A DNA stretch of 64,000 nt from Blasia pusilla (taxonomy: Eukaryota; Marchantiophyta; Marchantiopsida; Blasiales). The stretch covers positions 30,690,001-30,754,000 of the forward strand of contig CM114273.1 in the NCBI GenBank assembly GCA_050084515.1, read 5' to 3'. Below are positions 22,162 through 36,300 of this stretch, piece by piece. Within the stretch, counting starts at the first letter, position 1; each line of letters opens with the position of its first letter. The position numbers and the translations under genes are program-made. The notes beneath the pieces are model-generated. The model did no database searches. It had not been told where the DNA came from and saw only the letters and a list, made by a program, of their open reading frames with translations.

Positions 22162-24329
22162 AAAATTGCTTCTTTCCTCGCTTCCTTCATCCACACGCGG
22201 ACAAGCGAGAAAAGGCGCTCAATTGAGTGGGAGCCATGACGCCCAAAAATCCACCACCCAATTCAATAATAATACAGATTAATCCGCCATAGATATCACA
22301 GCCGTTTCTTTCTAAAATATCTACCTTCAACAAATTTGAAGGTAATCATCTCCGATGACAAAATATGGTAGATCTTTATTCCTAGGATGCATGATGGTTG
22401 GTGTTCCAAATATGGAAAAACTATGGCTTGTCTAGTACTATATGAGTTGGGTTTATAAAAAATCTCATGCCATTAAATAAAATAATAATATGGTGAAGCC
22501 TATATGGACAAGTCTTTCCATAAGATGCACGTAAATCCACAGACATCGATATGTGCACGGACACATACTTTATCCATATATAACCTTGAGCGGACACATA
22601 CTTTATCCACATATGATCTTGAGCGATGGTACATGTGAAGGTTCATTCATGATTCACTTCGTAACTTTCTTTCGAAATCATCAGTATTTTTATCAGCTTA
22701 ATAATTACCTCAAATCCATAGTAATGTTAACTATACTTACACTAATATATGTGTTAAAACTCTTAGTATGTATGTTCAATTCAAGAATATTCACCAGTAA
22801 GTTTGCGAGTCGCAAGATCCGCAATAGAGTTGGTGTATAGTGGCGAGACAATCGCATTGAGCTTGCAAATTGCAAATATGGGTTTTCACAAAATACCATC
22901 AACCTTAAAACGTGTAAAGCTATGAACTTCACTCATCCACATCTCCTTCAACGACAAAAGAAAATCTACCCAAAAAGGTCTCAAGATCTAGCTCCATTAT
23001 AAAATGAAATCGTTTGCAACTTGTAAAGTGAGGAGAGAAGTCTTGGAAAGCCTAAAGCAAAAATGAAACAATTTGGAGACAAAAGGGGAATTTACAGCCA
23101 AGATTTTGGTATTAGGACTCACAAATGACTACTTGTGAGGTCTAGAACTTGCAAACAACTCGCAAGTTCCAAGCCTCGAGCAACTCCAATGCAACCCCTC
23201 ATAGTTGCAAAGTGCCACTCTCAAAAGTTGTTATTTTTTAGTATGAATCGCAATCACATTTGCGAGTCCATTGCAAGCTCAATACAAGTTGCAATTGTAT
23301 AATAGCTTTACACACTCGTAATCCAATTGCTACTTGCAAAGCTACATGGAGCTATAATGGACTCGTACGAAGTGGAATCACAAAGTAGTCGCTCTTTGCA
23401 AAAATGGACTCGCAATGGAGCCATGTTGACACCTTAATCTTTTCTAGTGATTCTCCATCACTACTTGTCAAATTCTCTAAACAAGCACCAAAATATTTGT
23501 AGTAGTTAAATTCACACTATAAAAAATCTCATATGTAGAAATTCCTATGCAGATAAAGGTATATGTCAATCATTTCATGAGTATATTATTTTCATAATAT
23601 ACATTAATTTGAAAGTTCATACGATTCGTAATGGCAATGAAAGAACCGTACTCTTTATTTTTCCAAAAACACTAAGTAACCCTCCTTCCTAAATATCCAC
23701 CTACTTGTTTTGGAGGGAAAAAAAACTTTTTTCTTTAAAATCATGACCAGTTCAACTAAATTGACGCACTCTCAATTCAAAATCTCAAAGGCATCTCTTC
23801 CCCTCGGAGCATCACAAGGTGTTCGTGAATCATGATATCATATTTGATGGAGATACTCCTCACTTGAAAGAGCATTAATAAAAAAAAAGGCCTCGAACTT
23901 GAAACCTCTAAGCACAAGGAGTCAAAAATAGAATCTGAAAAGGATGCACCACCTTTTGAGCTTACGACTCATATTGATCTACCACAACAAATCGGTGAAG
24001 AAGACTAGGAATTGGATGACATGGAACCCTTTCCCTCTATTTACAAACCCTCACTTCTGATACCACTCCACAAAGGTCAAGTTGACATGGAAAACTCTCC
24101 CACTTACAAGAGGATTATATTCTACACATTGCTCTTTTTTTAAGTCATGCTCCACATCACCAAGCTCCCATTTAGCCTAGATAATTCCAAGATCAAGAGG
24201 CATGGACTGATCCACATTGGCAGTATGCAGTGATTGAGGAGTACCACGCCATAGTTGCCAACCAAATTGAGGACATGGCCTATTTTCCATGAGGGAGAAC
24301 TCCTATCCCTACCAACTAGCCAAGTGGTT
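22162..24329. other. Intergenic, rich in TTGCAAG/CTCGCAA words
   Basis: No gene is recognised. A 30-36-bp direct repeat (GGACACATACTTTATCCA) occurs at about 22559 and 22595. From 22800 to 23420 words such as GCGAGTCGCAAG, CTTGCAAATTGCAAAT, CAACTCGCAAGTTCC and GGACTCGCAATGGAG are unusually dense on both strands. The remainder is AT-rich; 23800-24330 may belong to the copia relic that follows. Confidence 0.5.
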
Positions 24330-25640
24330 TTATGAGTCTTAGTATAACGCTGATAGATTATTGGGCAGGTTCAAGGCGAGACTAGTAGCTAGCAAAAGGA
24401 TATCGACAACGCCAAGGCATCGATTATGGTGAAACATATGCATCCATTGCAAAGATGACCATGATATGAGTTATTGTTTCTTTTGCAATCATGTTCGAGT
24501 GGCCCCTTCTACAAATAGATGTTCAAAATGCCTTCTTGAATGACACTTTGGATTAAGAAGTATATCTATAACAACCTCAAGGTTAAAGTGCTCTTGGAAC
24601 CGAAGATCTTGTTTGCAAGATATATAAAGCTCTATGGCCCGATGCAAGAAAATTGGATTTGGAATCAAACCTACAACTTGATTATGTTTAAGAAAATTGG
24701 GATTTGCAAATAGTAAACATGACATAAACCTTAATCTCAAGATCTCCACTTACCTTTGTTCATGGTGATCTTGTACATGGATGATATAGATGGGACACAT
24801 GATCTTAAAGAAGGACTCTCAAACACTCTCCTCTTCATTCAAGATGAAAGTGCTGGAGAGCTTACATTTCTGCCTAGGATTGGAGATGATGCAAGGACCA
24901 AGAATGACCTTCTTGGCTCAAAAAAAGCATTTATCTATCTTGCTTCAAACTTTTGGCCTAGACAACTACAAATCAAGCCCCATTCCGACAAGTACAAAAA
25001 GACTCGTTCATGAGAATCAAGAGGAGAATATGGACTTGAAAGTATACCAAAAATTGGTTCGCCCACTTATCTGCATTACCAACTCTAAACCATACATTTC
25101 ATTTGTAGTAAGCCACATCAGCCAACACATGGCTGATCCTCAAAAGTCTCACATGATTGCGGCAAAAAGGATGGCAAGGTATTTCAAGGGTTCTTGCACA
25201 TTTGGGCTTTCCTAAATTTGAGACAACCAAAAAGCCCTATACTCTTTGGGTTCTTAGATGTTAATTACATAGGTTGTCCAAAAACTTATTCATTTGTCCA
25301 ACGTTTGAATTCATTGTATCCTTTGGAAGCCTGGTTGTGAGCTTCTTGTCAATGAAACAAGTCAATATCACTATCTTCTACGTACGTAAAATACATTGGA
25401 TTGACAAATGCCACGATGTAAGCCATATGATTGAGAGGACTATTGGTTGGACTTCATTTCTCCCAATTTGAACCTCTTGTAATCATAAGGGACACCATCA
25501 AGTCAATTTATTTGACCAGAAATCCACTCTTCCACTTACAAAACAAACCTATCGAAGTCCAACACAACTTTGTTCGTGAAAAGTTTCAAGTGGAGACATC
25601 AACAATGTTTGATGTCCAAGACACAAAAAGGTTGGTTAAA
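24330..25640 (+). mobile_element. Decayed Ty1/copia pol fragment (reverse transcriptase to RNase H)
   Basis: Near 24420-24600 the plus strand encodes, with stops, a stretch like the copia reverse transcriptase start: IDYGETYASIAKM, then QIDVQNAFLND and EVYL. Near 25020-25215 a frame reads YQKLVRPLICITNSKPYISF then SQHMADPQKSHMIAAKRMARY. This matches the copia segment that links reverse transcriptase to RNase H. The YVDD centre lies near 24770 in the form VILYMDDID. Frames change repeatedly and several stops are present, so the copy is dead. Gag, protease and integrase are not recognisable. Confidence 0.75.
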
Positions 25641-25707
25641 TTTTCCGAAAAGGTCTAAAAAAGTATACCTTTTCTAAAGAAGTTTGAGAGATGTAGATCA
25701 CTATGGG

Positions 25708-25985
25708 TGTTGGGGATTCACAATCAAGCTGGCTCTAGATGTTGGAACATATAAACGGCAACAATCCAAAACGTAAAAGCTGCAACGATCTAAATGTCAC
25801 TTGTTGTTGATGTATGTTGCAAGGATCTCAATGTCATTTAGGGATTACATTAAGAATGACTATCTGCCTCCACATTCACGTATAAAAGATCCATGTAACA
25901 AACTATACCAAGTTCCTAACTCCGCTGAAATATAAACTGCAGTTTGGTATCCCTCCCAATAAAACAAAACAACAAAATTCAAGAG
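25708..25985 (+). mobile_element. Probable 3' LTR of the copia relic
   Basis: Just downstream of the RNase H remnant the sequence starts TGTTGGGGATTCAC, a typical copia LTR start. It contains a TATA-like GTATAAAAGATCC near 25881 and AATAAAAC near 25970. No second LTR was found, so the end is approximate. Confidence 0.45.
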
Positions 25986-26516
25986 CTAATGGCTAAGTTG
26001 ACCCTCCATGACGCGAGGCCACAGTAGTTGGTATACCCCTATGCGCACAAGTTTATATCAAGTCTCCTAATGAAATCTTACAATTCTGAAATGTCATTTA
26101 AATCAATTTCGATTAACTCATAAAGTTAAAGTGAACCGTTTCAAAGAGATGAGTTTGCAAAATGAAGAGCCACATAACGACCGACAAAAATCTCCATGCA
26201 CCTGTTTTCTTTTTTACTTTCTCGCACTCTAAAAGAGTCTAAAACAGTGTCTAAATCCACCGAGTTCTCTAACATCCCACCCTCCCCCTACTCCGACACC
26301 ATCTAGTTCTCCAACTCGTGTTGTCGGCTCGCACCCGCAACGCTGTGCTCCGTTCTTGCTGTTGCTGATATTATCTCTGCTTTGGTGAGTTTCGTCGTTG
26401 GGGGAATGCCCCCTTCTTCCTTTTCTGGTTTTGACTCTTTGAATCCCCCTCTTTTGTACTTCCGATGGGTTTTCCATCACACTTTTTTATCGAAGTGCAT
26501 CAATTTTTCTCTTACG
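25986..26516. other. Intergenic
   Basis: No gene is recognised. It is the 3' flank of the broken ankyrin-PGG copy and shows no clear similarity to the 3' flank of the intact copy. Confidence 0.5.
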
Positions 26517-29500
26517 TTAGAAGGAGGGGACGCGTGGAACTTGTGCTTGAGCTTGAAGGCGAGCATTCTCGAATCGGTTCCATTCTACGCGTTCCATGAT
26601 CACGAACAACTGGATGAAGTGGTAAAAGAGAACCACCACGCAGACGATGGCGCCCACTGTAGATGTGGAGAGCATCATCACCTGGTACTCGCGGATCGGT
26701 GGCAGGGCAGCGAAACCGAAGGCTATGAGAACGCAAGCGATGGAAGTCATGAGGAGGAAGGATGTGCGCACTGGCCATCTCCGGATTCCTCTGACCTCCT
26801 TCGCGATGAATTGTCCTTCCCGCGCTGGCAAGACGGCTCTCGCCCCGCGGACCACCGTGGCGATGGCGAAGAAAAAGGATAGGCTGTTGGATATCCAGAA
26901 GACCGAGACGCCTGCGTAATGCTGCACTGCTGCGAACTGCTCAGGCGGATGGTCGGGATAGGCCTGTAAACCGAGAGGAGGTTGAAGCCATCCGCCGAAG
27001 GTGACGCTGGCGATAAGAGCGGCACCGACCAGAGCCGTATTGCCGACCGGCATCGACGTGGATTTGTCTGTCTTTGTACTGCTTCTCGATGAACCTCTGG
27101 ACCTCGGGATGTTTCAGCAGCGTTCCTTCTCTGTGCTTCATGGGACTCTTGTGAGAGACGTCCGATTTTGAATCGGACTTAAGCTTGCTGAGATGCGCGG
27201 AGACGATTTCGTAAGGCGTTCGACGGAATCGATCTTCCAAATCCACTCTCACCTCTGCCTCGATCAGTTTCTCGACGATTCTTTTGTGGCCGTTCAGGAC
27301 AGCGAAGTGTAGTGCCGTCGATCCGTCGTGATCACTTGGCATATTGAGTAGAAGTTTCTGCTGTGGGCACTTGAGAAGGACGTCCAGAGTGTCCACCATT
27401 CCCTTGAATGCAGTGAAATGCAGCAACGTAATCCCAGCATAGTGACAATGGTCGGGAAAATTACAAGGCTCCTGCTTGTTGACGCCAGGCTTCGAAGATG
27501 TTAGTTTCCGGCCTTCACGCCGCATTCGCTCTTGACGTTGTTCCTCGAAAGACCTTAAGATGCGATACGAAAGTTGCTCAGAAGTTTCGCCGACGCCGCC
27601 AGCCCCTGCAGAACTCGTACCATCGTCCGGGGGTTCGATGAACCGGCCGATCAAAACTGCTTCCAGTTCGTTGAAGGACTCGAGATTCGGATCGAACTTG
27701 CCCCCTCGATCTCTGCCGGGAGAATTCTCAAAGTCTCGATCTATACTTAGTTCTGAATTGCGATTCGCGAGTTCCAAAACCGAAGGTGTGTCGTAATTTC
27801 TCTTAAGCAGGTTGATTTCCCTTCCTGGAATCAGACAATGACGGAACACGCATCGGTTCCCTCGCCGCATAGCCAAGATGTAAAGGCGTATCTCCCTTAA
27901 AATCCGAAGCGTTCAGATCCAGAGTCACGACTGCGAGTAGAATCTTTGTCGGACAACTTTCTCCCGGACATTTTCCTCCGACACTTGGTACCTCATGATG
28001 ACAATCAGCGACGTAGTGTAGAAATGTGCGGCCTTCTTGATCTCTGGCGTTCGAGTATTCGACTAACTTGGCGCATGCATCCACAAAGTAGTCCTCGTCA
28101 GCAAGGCTGGCAAAAAGCTCTGTCGAGGTTGGGCTCTTCGAATCTCCAGCGGCTCTGCGTCGCAACCAATACTTCATCAAATCTTTGCGTATTGAAGAAC
28201 GGTCTCCCTTTCTGGGACCGTTCTCCGGTGTCCTGCTCGTCCGCTTCTGGCTTTCTTCGGACCGCTGCGCCTCCTCACTTTCACCATATTGAGATGCTTT
28301 TTGGCTGAGAAGAAGGAAAAACCCGGGCACCAGAGTTTGATCTCTGGGATTGCGAGTGAATCTGTGCGTCTTCAAGACGAGAAACAAGTAAGCCTTCAAC
28401 AGTTGTTGTATGACCGACAAGTGATTACCTCTCGCAGCCGAGTGGAGAGCAGTATGTCCGCTTTCAGAGGTCTTTTGCTCCATCAACACTAGACAGCTGA
28501 CCTCCAACGCCAAATCATGAGCACTCCCGTTTTTTTCTTCGGAGCTGATGAGGAACGAGAGCGTCGCACCATCACGGCCCCCCGAATCCTCGTGGGGCTT
28601 GCGGTGAGCATCCTCGTCCTCGGAGACAACCAGCACCTTCAACACGTTACTATGGCCTGCTCCTGCAGCCGCATGAATGCAACTGTACTTATCGTGATTG
28701 AATATGAGCGGATCTGCCCCATCACTCAAGAGCAACTCCACGGCCTTTTCGCTTCCCTGGGCGGAGGCCATGATCAATGCTGTGCTGCCGTCTGCACAAG
28801 TACCATTGACATCCATATTACTCGAAAGGAGCTCCTTGATCACAGCATGGTGGCCTCCACAAGCAGCCATGTGCAGGCAGTTCAGCCCACTTGAAGTGGC
28901 GATGAGCGCGTCCGCTTAGTACTCCAAAAGAATCTTCACTACTTCCGAATGACCCTCTTCGGAAGCTAGCATCAAAGCAGTGTAATTCTTCTCGTCTTTC
29001 GCGTCAATATACGTGGGGGAGAGGCTCTGAATCTTGGAACGATTCAGGAGTTCCCTCACCAATTTCTCATAACCTTTGACGGCGGCCGCATGCAAGCAGG
29101 TCCTGCCAACTGAATTAGGGAGGGACGGGTTCGCGTTCTTCTTCAAAAGCATATCCACAACGCTTTCGAAGCCTTCCTCGCAAGCAATCATGAGCGCGGT
29201 TCTCCCGTCGTTGTCCTGAGCATTCATCTCAATGTTGGACGCCTGTAGAGGCTCCTTCAGCACGAGTTCGTGGGAATGCGCGGCTGCGTGATGCAGAGGT
29301 GTCATGTTAGACCGGGAGACGCTGGCGTTGACGAACTGCGTCGGCTTGTCCGAGAACTTCAGAAGAATCCTCACCACATTTAAGTGCCCCTTAGACGCAG
29401 CCACACTGAGGCATTTCCAGAAGAGAGTGGACGCACGATGTTCCAATAGAGTTTCAACGGCAGCTTCGTGGCCCATTCTCGAAGCAATTAACAATGCTGT

Positions 29501-29983
29501 ATTGCCTTCTCCATCTCTTATATCCACTTCAATTCTTGTCATTGCCAGAAGCACTTTTAACACTCTTACGTCGTTATTGGCAGCTCCGTGATGTAACGCT
29601 GTCCAGAAGGGCCACGATTCGCTTCTAGCGTTGACGCCCGGCTCAGTTGATCCCAAGCGCTGTTCGAGCTTTCCGATGACAGTAAGAGAACCCATGGAGG
29701 CAGCCAAAGGCATCAAGTTCGCCAATTCATTCGGATACAATTTCGGGTTTTCCACAAGAATCTCCAACGAAGGTGGCAACAATTCGGATTTCTCACCCAC
29801 AGAGCTGGCACTCGACTCACGACATTGGGCCCTCGCTTTCCACTTTTGCCATGGCGTCAGAGCACGTCTACTGCCAGCCCCACTAATCCCTCCCGGACCA
29901 TTTTCCTGTTGATGAATACTTCCAGAGTCGTCAGACGCCAGTGTCTCCGGGGGAATGATAGAAACTCCGCCCGGATTCGCCAT
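26517..29983 (-). pseudogene. Broken paralogue of the ankyrin-PGG protein
   Basis: Same architecture as the gene at 18457: ankyrin repeats first, then an acidic middle, and a PGG domain at the end (GNTALVGAALIASVTFGGW, about 27040-26600, with hydrophobic segments). Three lesions separate it into four open pieces. A TAA at 28916-28918 stands where the intact copy has Lys in LLLYKANALI. An extra base near 27880 shifts the frame in the TPLHLAM context. A second extra base near 27050 shifts it again in the VDAGN context. The last residues differ from the intact copy, ending in Pro/Val-rich sequence. ATG 29983 is a plausible start. The copy is most likely a pseudogene, unless the three sites are sequencing errors. 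The two copies converge, with their 3' ends 4.4 kb apart. Confidence 0.8.
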
Positions 29984-30200
29984 CCTCCAGCTTCGATATG
30001 TAGAATTCTCGAGGGAATTGTCCCGCCGATCGAGAGTCGAAGCACCGAGAACTACCGCCTACGCCAGGTCTCCAGATCTCAACCCGTTCAATCTGACAGA
30101 CGAATGGCATTCACGACTCCTGCGATTTCGCCTCATGCTGGATCGATCGCAGTCCCGTGATCCAAACTTCTCCGGATCAAACCCCACGGTGACATCCATC
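29984..30200 (-). promoter_or_regulatory. 5' flank of the broken paralogue, shared with 18300-18456
   Basis: The reverse complement of this stretch aligns with the flank of the intact gene, including TTTGGATCAC, GCGAAATCGCAGGAGT and GTCTGTCAG. The duplication thus extended at least 200 bp upstream of the coding part. Confidence 0.5.
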
Positions 30201-33200
30201 CAGAAAAGTCCGATCGATCAAAAGACGTCGAGCAGCATATACATCTTCTCGGAGCTAACGTTTCCACTTCCATTCCGAAGCTCTCAGGTCAACCCAGGAA
30301 TCGACCGCCGAATCCCTGACCGTGTTCGCAATGACTGCATTCTGAGTCCAGCCTCTGACTAGTAAATCTCGTCATCGAAAAGCTGAGAAACATCGGGACG
30401 GCGATTCCGCATTTCACCGGAGAGGAATTGTGGCGAAACGTCTATCGTATTTTTTTCTATTCGATCTTCCTCTATTCTGATGATCACTCGATTCAAAATG
30501 TTAGACAACAATTCTGCAAATGAATTACCATTTTGAGAAATAATGTAAAGCCTAGAGATTACCATGAATCTGTCACGGCGTGGCGAATGCCATGCCTTGC
30601 AACAAGTACGCTCCTGTATAAGATCGTGGAATATACAGTAGCTGGAGTGCTATGCTCCCGCTACGTAAAAAAACCCTGATATCGTGAATCGTGGTCATGA
30701 GGAGGATCTCAGACTGCAACTAATGACGAGTGAGTGAGGCTTCCCTTTTATACAGGGAAGCCCAGAGGATGTGTCGAGGGATAAAAGAAAAAAAATTCCT
30801 AAAGGGGGATAAAACTAGCTATTAAACGCGTGTGAAGAATACGTGGATGGAAAGAAGGAAAAATTATAAACTAAGGGGCTTAATATAAAGCCGGAATAAA
30901 TGGGTGACGAGTTAAAGTCCATTGCGTGCCACTAGCACCTCAAATTACATGTTATTTTCATTTCTTCTTGATTTGGTTTGCAAACACCATTCTATTTGAC
31001 ACTTTTATATGGAAAGAAAAATATTTCATATATTACGGACAATAAAAAAAAATTTGAATTTGTATATAGTATTTTATTATTCCCTCCACGGTGCTAGCAA
31101 ACGCTCTTCAAACAAATTTTTATTTCCCTTGCATCGTGCTGGCACCTTACTAGTTCTATTTAATATGATGGGTTGGGTGTGGCAAACGAGGTAGACGCTC
31201 TTCCCTCCTGATATATAGACACACTTCCCTTGTATTTAGCTCACTTGTGTGAAAGTGGGGCACGGGTAAAATATGATACCTTCAATAAAATAAGATACCC
31301 TTGTTTTCTAACTACCTCTTGAGATGCTGTAATACATGATGGATAATTTCTAAAAATTTTAAAATTTATTTTTTCTTTTTTATATAGAAATTTTAAGAAT
31401 AGGTTTTATATCATCTATATTTAAAAATCTAGGGATGGGGTTGGGTAAATTTTTTAAATCATCCCATTTTTTTTAAAGGTTTTCTTCTTGCTTCAAATTG
31501 AAAAATGTTAAAAACTCCCAAAGTTAGGATAGGAGAATTTCAAATGAGAAAAAAATTATAGAGAAAAAAAATTTTCTGAACAAGAAGAAAGTAGAAAATT
31601 CTCATTTCTTTTTTTTATGATTTATTTTTGAATTATTTTTAAATTTTTGAATATTTTTTCTTACAAAATTGTATATTTTCTTACGTTCTCAATATGACGA
31701 TAATCTTGAAAAGAAATTAAAAGGGTGGGGAGAATGATCCAAAATGTAATCTAAAAATTACATTTTGGATTATCTAGAGAAAGTCAATTTGATTTATTCA
31801 AACATATCAAACCTAAGATCTTCTACGTTTTGCTAAAAAGATGTGAATGGAATAAGCACCTCCCTTGTTCCTAAAGGTAACTGTGTTAGGAGCTCATTGA
31901 GAATTTTTCTTATCCGAATGGTGGATCAACCAAGGTGGATAGCCAATGTCCTTTGGCTCCTATGACAAATGGCAATCCAAAACTAATAACCATAAAGACT
32001 TTCTTGCTCCAAGTGATATTGGGCATAGTTCAACACACAAGATTAAATTAAGAGAGAAAATTTTATTCTAAAAACCAATTTTACCCTAAACCCTTGGTTG
32101 TAGCTGGACCGTGTATTCAAATTTGAAATTCAAATTCATGATGTAATCCCGATAATTGAACTATGCCCAGTTTAATTAAAGAAATGATTTTTTTATTTAT
32201 ATTATTATTGAAAAGTGCTTTTTTGATTTGCAAACTACACAATAAAAAACTTGCTTGTTTGACACGTTACAATTACACGATAAAAAAATATTTCACATGT
32301 TACTAACAACAAAAAAATATTTCACATACACAAAAAAAAAAATTTTGAATTTGTATATAGATTTGATTATTCCTTTCATGTTTCATGGGCATTAACAAAA
32401 GTTCTTATATAACCGATTCTTATGGGAGTTGGGAGCTAAAGAGAGAGATCGTGCACCTTGGGTGACCCACGGTTTGGATAATAACAAAACATACTTAGCT
32501 CGTTACACCATATGGTGCTCCTAGGAGTTGCACTACTCACCCTCGAAGTTCTTAACCCGAACAAGCCAATGGGCTTGTCCAATAGGCCAGGGGAGACGTT
32601 GCTCGATCACCATTATGTTACCATACGTACCCCACATGAGGTCTGACCGAGTGTTAGCCATTTTGAGTCCCCCTTGTCCTTTTGAGAAAGCCTCCTCCAC
32701 CTTCTTTTCTTCGAGTTCGGTTATCTCGTTTCAGTAGCTAGGGCACCATTTCCCCAAGATTTCATCCAGGACTCTAATGATTGGACAAAAATGAAACACT
32801 AGTTTGAAAGCACACATTTAAAAAATTTAGTCACATGAACATGGGTGCAATTCTTCCAAGTGCACTAATGTTCAGATCAGTTGGTAAGGATATCCGTCAC
32901 GTAAACATTTAATTAATGAAATTGAGGTTTTTCTTGCAAGACTTATATTTTGAGTTTTTCTATGTGGACCTTTTTATGGACTTATCACCTTACATCGTAA
33001 TTGAAAACCCAAATAATTCGGAGAAGACATGAATACTATTCTTACATTACATTTATCATTTGTTAATCTATTGGCGGTTGAATTAATTATGCCAAACTTG
33101 TCCAACATCACCACTCTCACAACATTTCTTGCTAGAAATTCCTTCCAAATTTTTGGTTTGAGGTGACAGTTCCATGAAGAATAGACCCTCAGCATTTACA

Positions 33201-33358
33201 ACCACGAGTGTAAAACTTATGCAGTCCTGTGTGACAAACTTTATACAAGTGAACCCATGACTTCATAATATACAGGCAAATCTGTGAGCCAAAGAAAAGG
33301 GGCCCAGGTGTTTCTAAGTAAGAGGTGGCTCTATTCTACAAGGCTACATTCTTCTCAA
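30201..33358. other. AT-rich intergenic spacer
   Basis: No gene or well-defined repeat is recognised. Between 31000 and 32400 the sequence is very AT-rich with poly-A and poly-T runs. A more GC-balanced stretch at 32450-32760 looks LTR-like in composition but I could not pair it with another copy. Confidence 0.5.
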
Positions 33359-36300
33359 CTATAATTCAGTCTTCTCTTCGTCCTCCTCATTGACTGTTAG
33401 GGACTTTGCAACGTCACGCCTCAATTCCTCCAAATCTTTGATGAATTCTACCTGCTCTGGTTCCCAGATAGTTGTATCGAAACGCAACTTCACTCTTTCC
33501 AGGGCAACCTCTACTTGACAACCCTCACGTAATTTTTCTCGTACAGTTCCACTTAGACTTATCAGGCTCTGAACAGCCATAAGCGCCTGCAAACAATGAC
33601 AGTACTCTATTCAGAGAAATAGAAATGAACTCTCTAATTCTAGGCATACAATACCTTACAAAGATACTGGTAGACAAAACTATGGAGTAGGAGAGGAGAC
33701 CGGGACTCGTGGTCTAATACCTTCCGCCCATAAACAAATAATTTCAAATAAACAAATAAGAGATTTTTAATTTGGCCCTTGAAATCATCTGTACTAATGG
33801 ATTCCAACCCAAACCCTACATCTCCAAGAAAGAGAACGCGGATAATAAATAAGCTACAAACAGAACAATACTATTGTCAGTGAATACAAACCTTCTCTTG
33901 AGTGTCCAAATCATGTGACTCCACAAGAGCCACTACAGCTTTCAGTAGTCCATCTTCAAGCTTGTGGGAGTCAAGCTGACCTTGAGTCTCCATCTGTTGC
34001 TCTGCCAAGTCCGCCACTAAAAACAGCGCCTTCTTTCGCAATCTCATATCCACATTTTCGTTACTCATCAGGTCCTGTTATTTAAAACCAATCACGTTTG
34101 TTGGTGGGTAACAAAGCCATGCTTGCAATTATTGATTCCCAAGCATCACACAACTTTTCAATCATGATCCTGGAAGGAACTGGCCATTGGTAACCCATCT
34201 GCAATAGGAAGCAGCTTTTCCTTTCCTTGACAATAAGACACCCTGAAAGGTGGATGAGATATATCATAAAAAAATGAAATAAAAAGACATGGGGACACAT
34301 CTGCATCTAAGACCACAACTTGCCAGAGAGGACTTCCCACAATAGTATCTCCATCAATCAGAGCATGCCCCTAAGAACCCACTGGCTCACACATGCTACA
34401 AAGCAATGGATCCATCTTATCAACAATATAAATGATAACCCATCCCCCAATTTGAATAGTTGAGCCCACTAGCAGAAAACTCTATCACAACTCTTACCCA
34501 TCACCCCATAGATCTATCACCGACGGGGCAGAGCGACGTCCTTCCAGTAGACAAACAAAAATTCTCTTTTTTGTATGTGAGAACTTTTAAAAAAATTGAT
34601 GCAGAGCCAAAAAAGAAGATCAAGCATCTCCAAGAAATTTCAGGTCAGACCTCTATTGTCATGACTTAGTGGCATTCACTCGCCAAACTAACAGATTCAA
34701 GATTGTGTCGAGTGTACTCAACCATGGTAGATCACCTGGAGTAAAGAGGCTCCCCCATTCAGGTAGAAAACTTCATGGCCAGATGGAAAATTTCGAATGA
34801 CCGCTGACATAGCATACAATGCTTTCACAGCCTCTTCACTGTTGGCTGATCCCACCATCTTCATTAACTTTGGTAGGACACCGAGGCGCAAAAGCTGCAA
34901 AACAAGCCCATTAAAACTATAACCTCCAGAAGTGAAACGGGGAACCCAGGGAACAAATCGGTCAAAAAACAAAACCTAACACCTCATTAATTGACAATCA
35001 TGAACTTTGAAAGTAAGAAGCAGATTGAAAAACACGCCTATCCCGCACCGGGGATTGACAGATGACCCATGCTAAACTATAATCAAACCCTCTGATCTAA
35101 CAGTATTCACTCCTCCGCTTTGAGCCTCAGATGAGCAGTGTTTACTTGGACACATTCAACTTAACCTGCTATTGCTTCGTAACAACACTCACCTGCGATT
35201 GAACCAAGGGATTATTTTGGCCTGCCTTCCCAAGAACAGATGCAGCTGTCATTCGGAGTTGTACTTCTTCTCTGTCAAGCTCTTGTACAACAGCAAGGAG
35301 CCCACCCAGTTTGTTCAAGTCTGCCACATCTTCACACAATAAATCAAGATCTTCAATAAATAAGAACAAGGAGAGAGCTTGTAACCACAGATGTCCAATA
35401 AGTTTCAAAGAAACCACTGAAGTTGATTCATGGGAGGCTAAGACTAGCAAAAGACCATAGCCCATTAGGAGAGCAAGAGTACCGCTGAATTGCAGCTGAG
35501 TGTTCCTATTCTCCCAGCATTGCACACTTTCTAGACTCCATTCCATCTAACTTGAAACCAAACAGTTCAAAAAAATATACTTTTATGTGGACTTCCACAA
35601 AAAAATATTACCATTGGCATTATCTATGGGTTCCACCAGCACAAGGAGTTCTTCCAATGCCCGCTTCCGGCCTTCAACAGGCAGAGATGAGTTGTGCAGG
35701 TCAGCAATTGCTATTTTCATCAGGTCTGCATCAGATGGCATTCGTAGTTTCTCCATTAATTCCTGCATTTGTCATGACAGGAGTGACAACTTCTTCAGGG
35801 ATGATGAAGTGAGGTACTCTAATCAACTAAGCAACAGTGAATCAAAGTGAATTCATGATATACATGGAGAAAAAAATGATTCTCTCAGATTTATGGATGA
35901 GTCTTTCAAGTATTCTATACAAAATGTCTGCATGACTCACTTGACAAGTGGTGCTAGGTTAATCAAACATCCTAGGCAAAAAAATATCCAAAAGCCCTAT
36001 GTTTAAATCACACCAATTCTAAGGTGGCGATACAAGTTGAGACAACTCATCTAGGCATACCAAATCTTTAGAATCAGGTTACCTTGATTTCAGCTCGACG
36101 CTTCTCAAGTTCTTGAGGGGTCATGCGCTGCACTTCCTGTGCTGCTCCCTTCAGCTTTTCCGTGTCCGCATGGCCTGTGTCAGCACATTAAAAAGCAAGC
36201 AAAACGCTCGAATCTGGTCAAATGAAATTCAGTATCGGATCGGTAGAGAACCACCACACCCCGTTTGGTTAATGACTTAACACCATATACTTTGGGACCT

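Noticed and set aside
21328-22194. Long minus-strand frame (288 codons) opposite the PGG domain
   Set aside because: It is antisense to a recognised domain, acidic and without motif. The same shadow occurs opposite the paralogue near 26382-26882.
32450-32760. Possible solo LTR
   Set aside because: The composition is LTR-like, but no TG..CA borders, duplication or second copy could be found.
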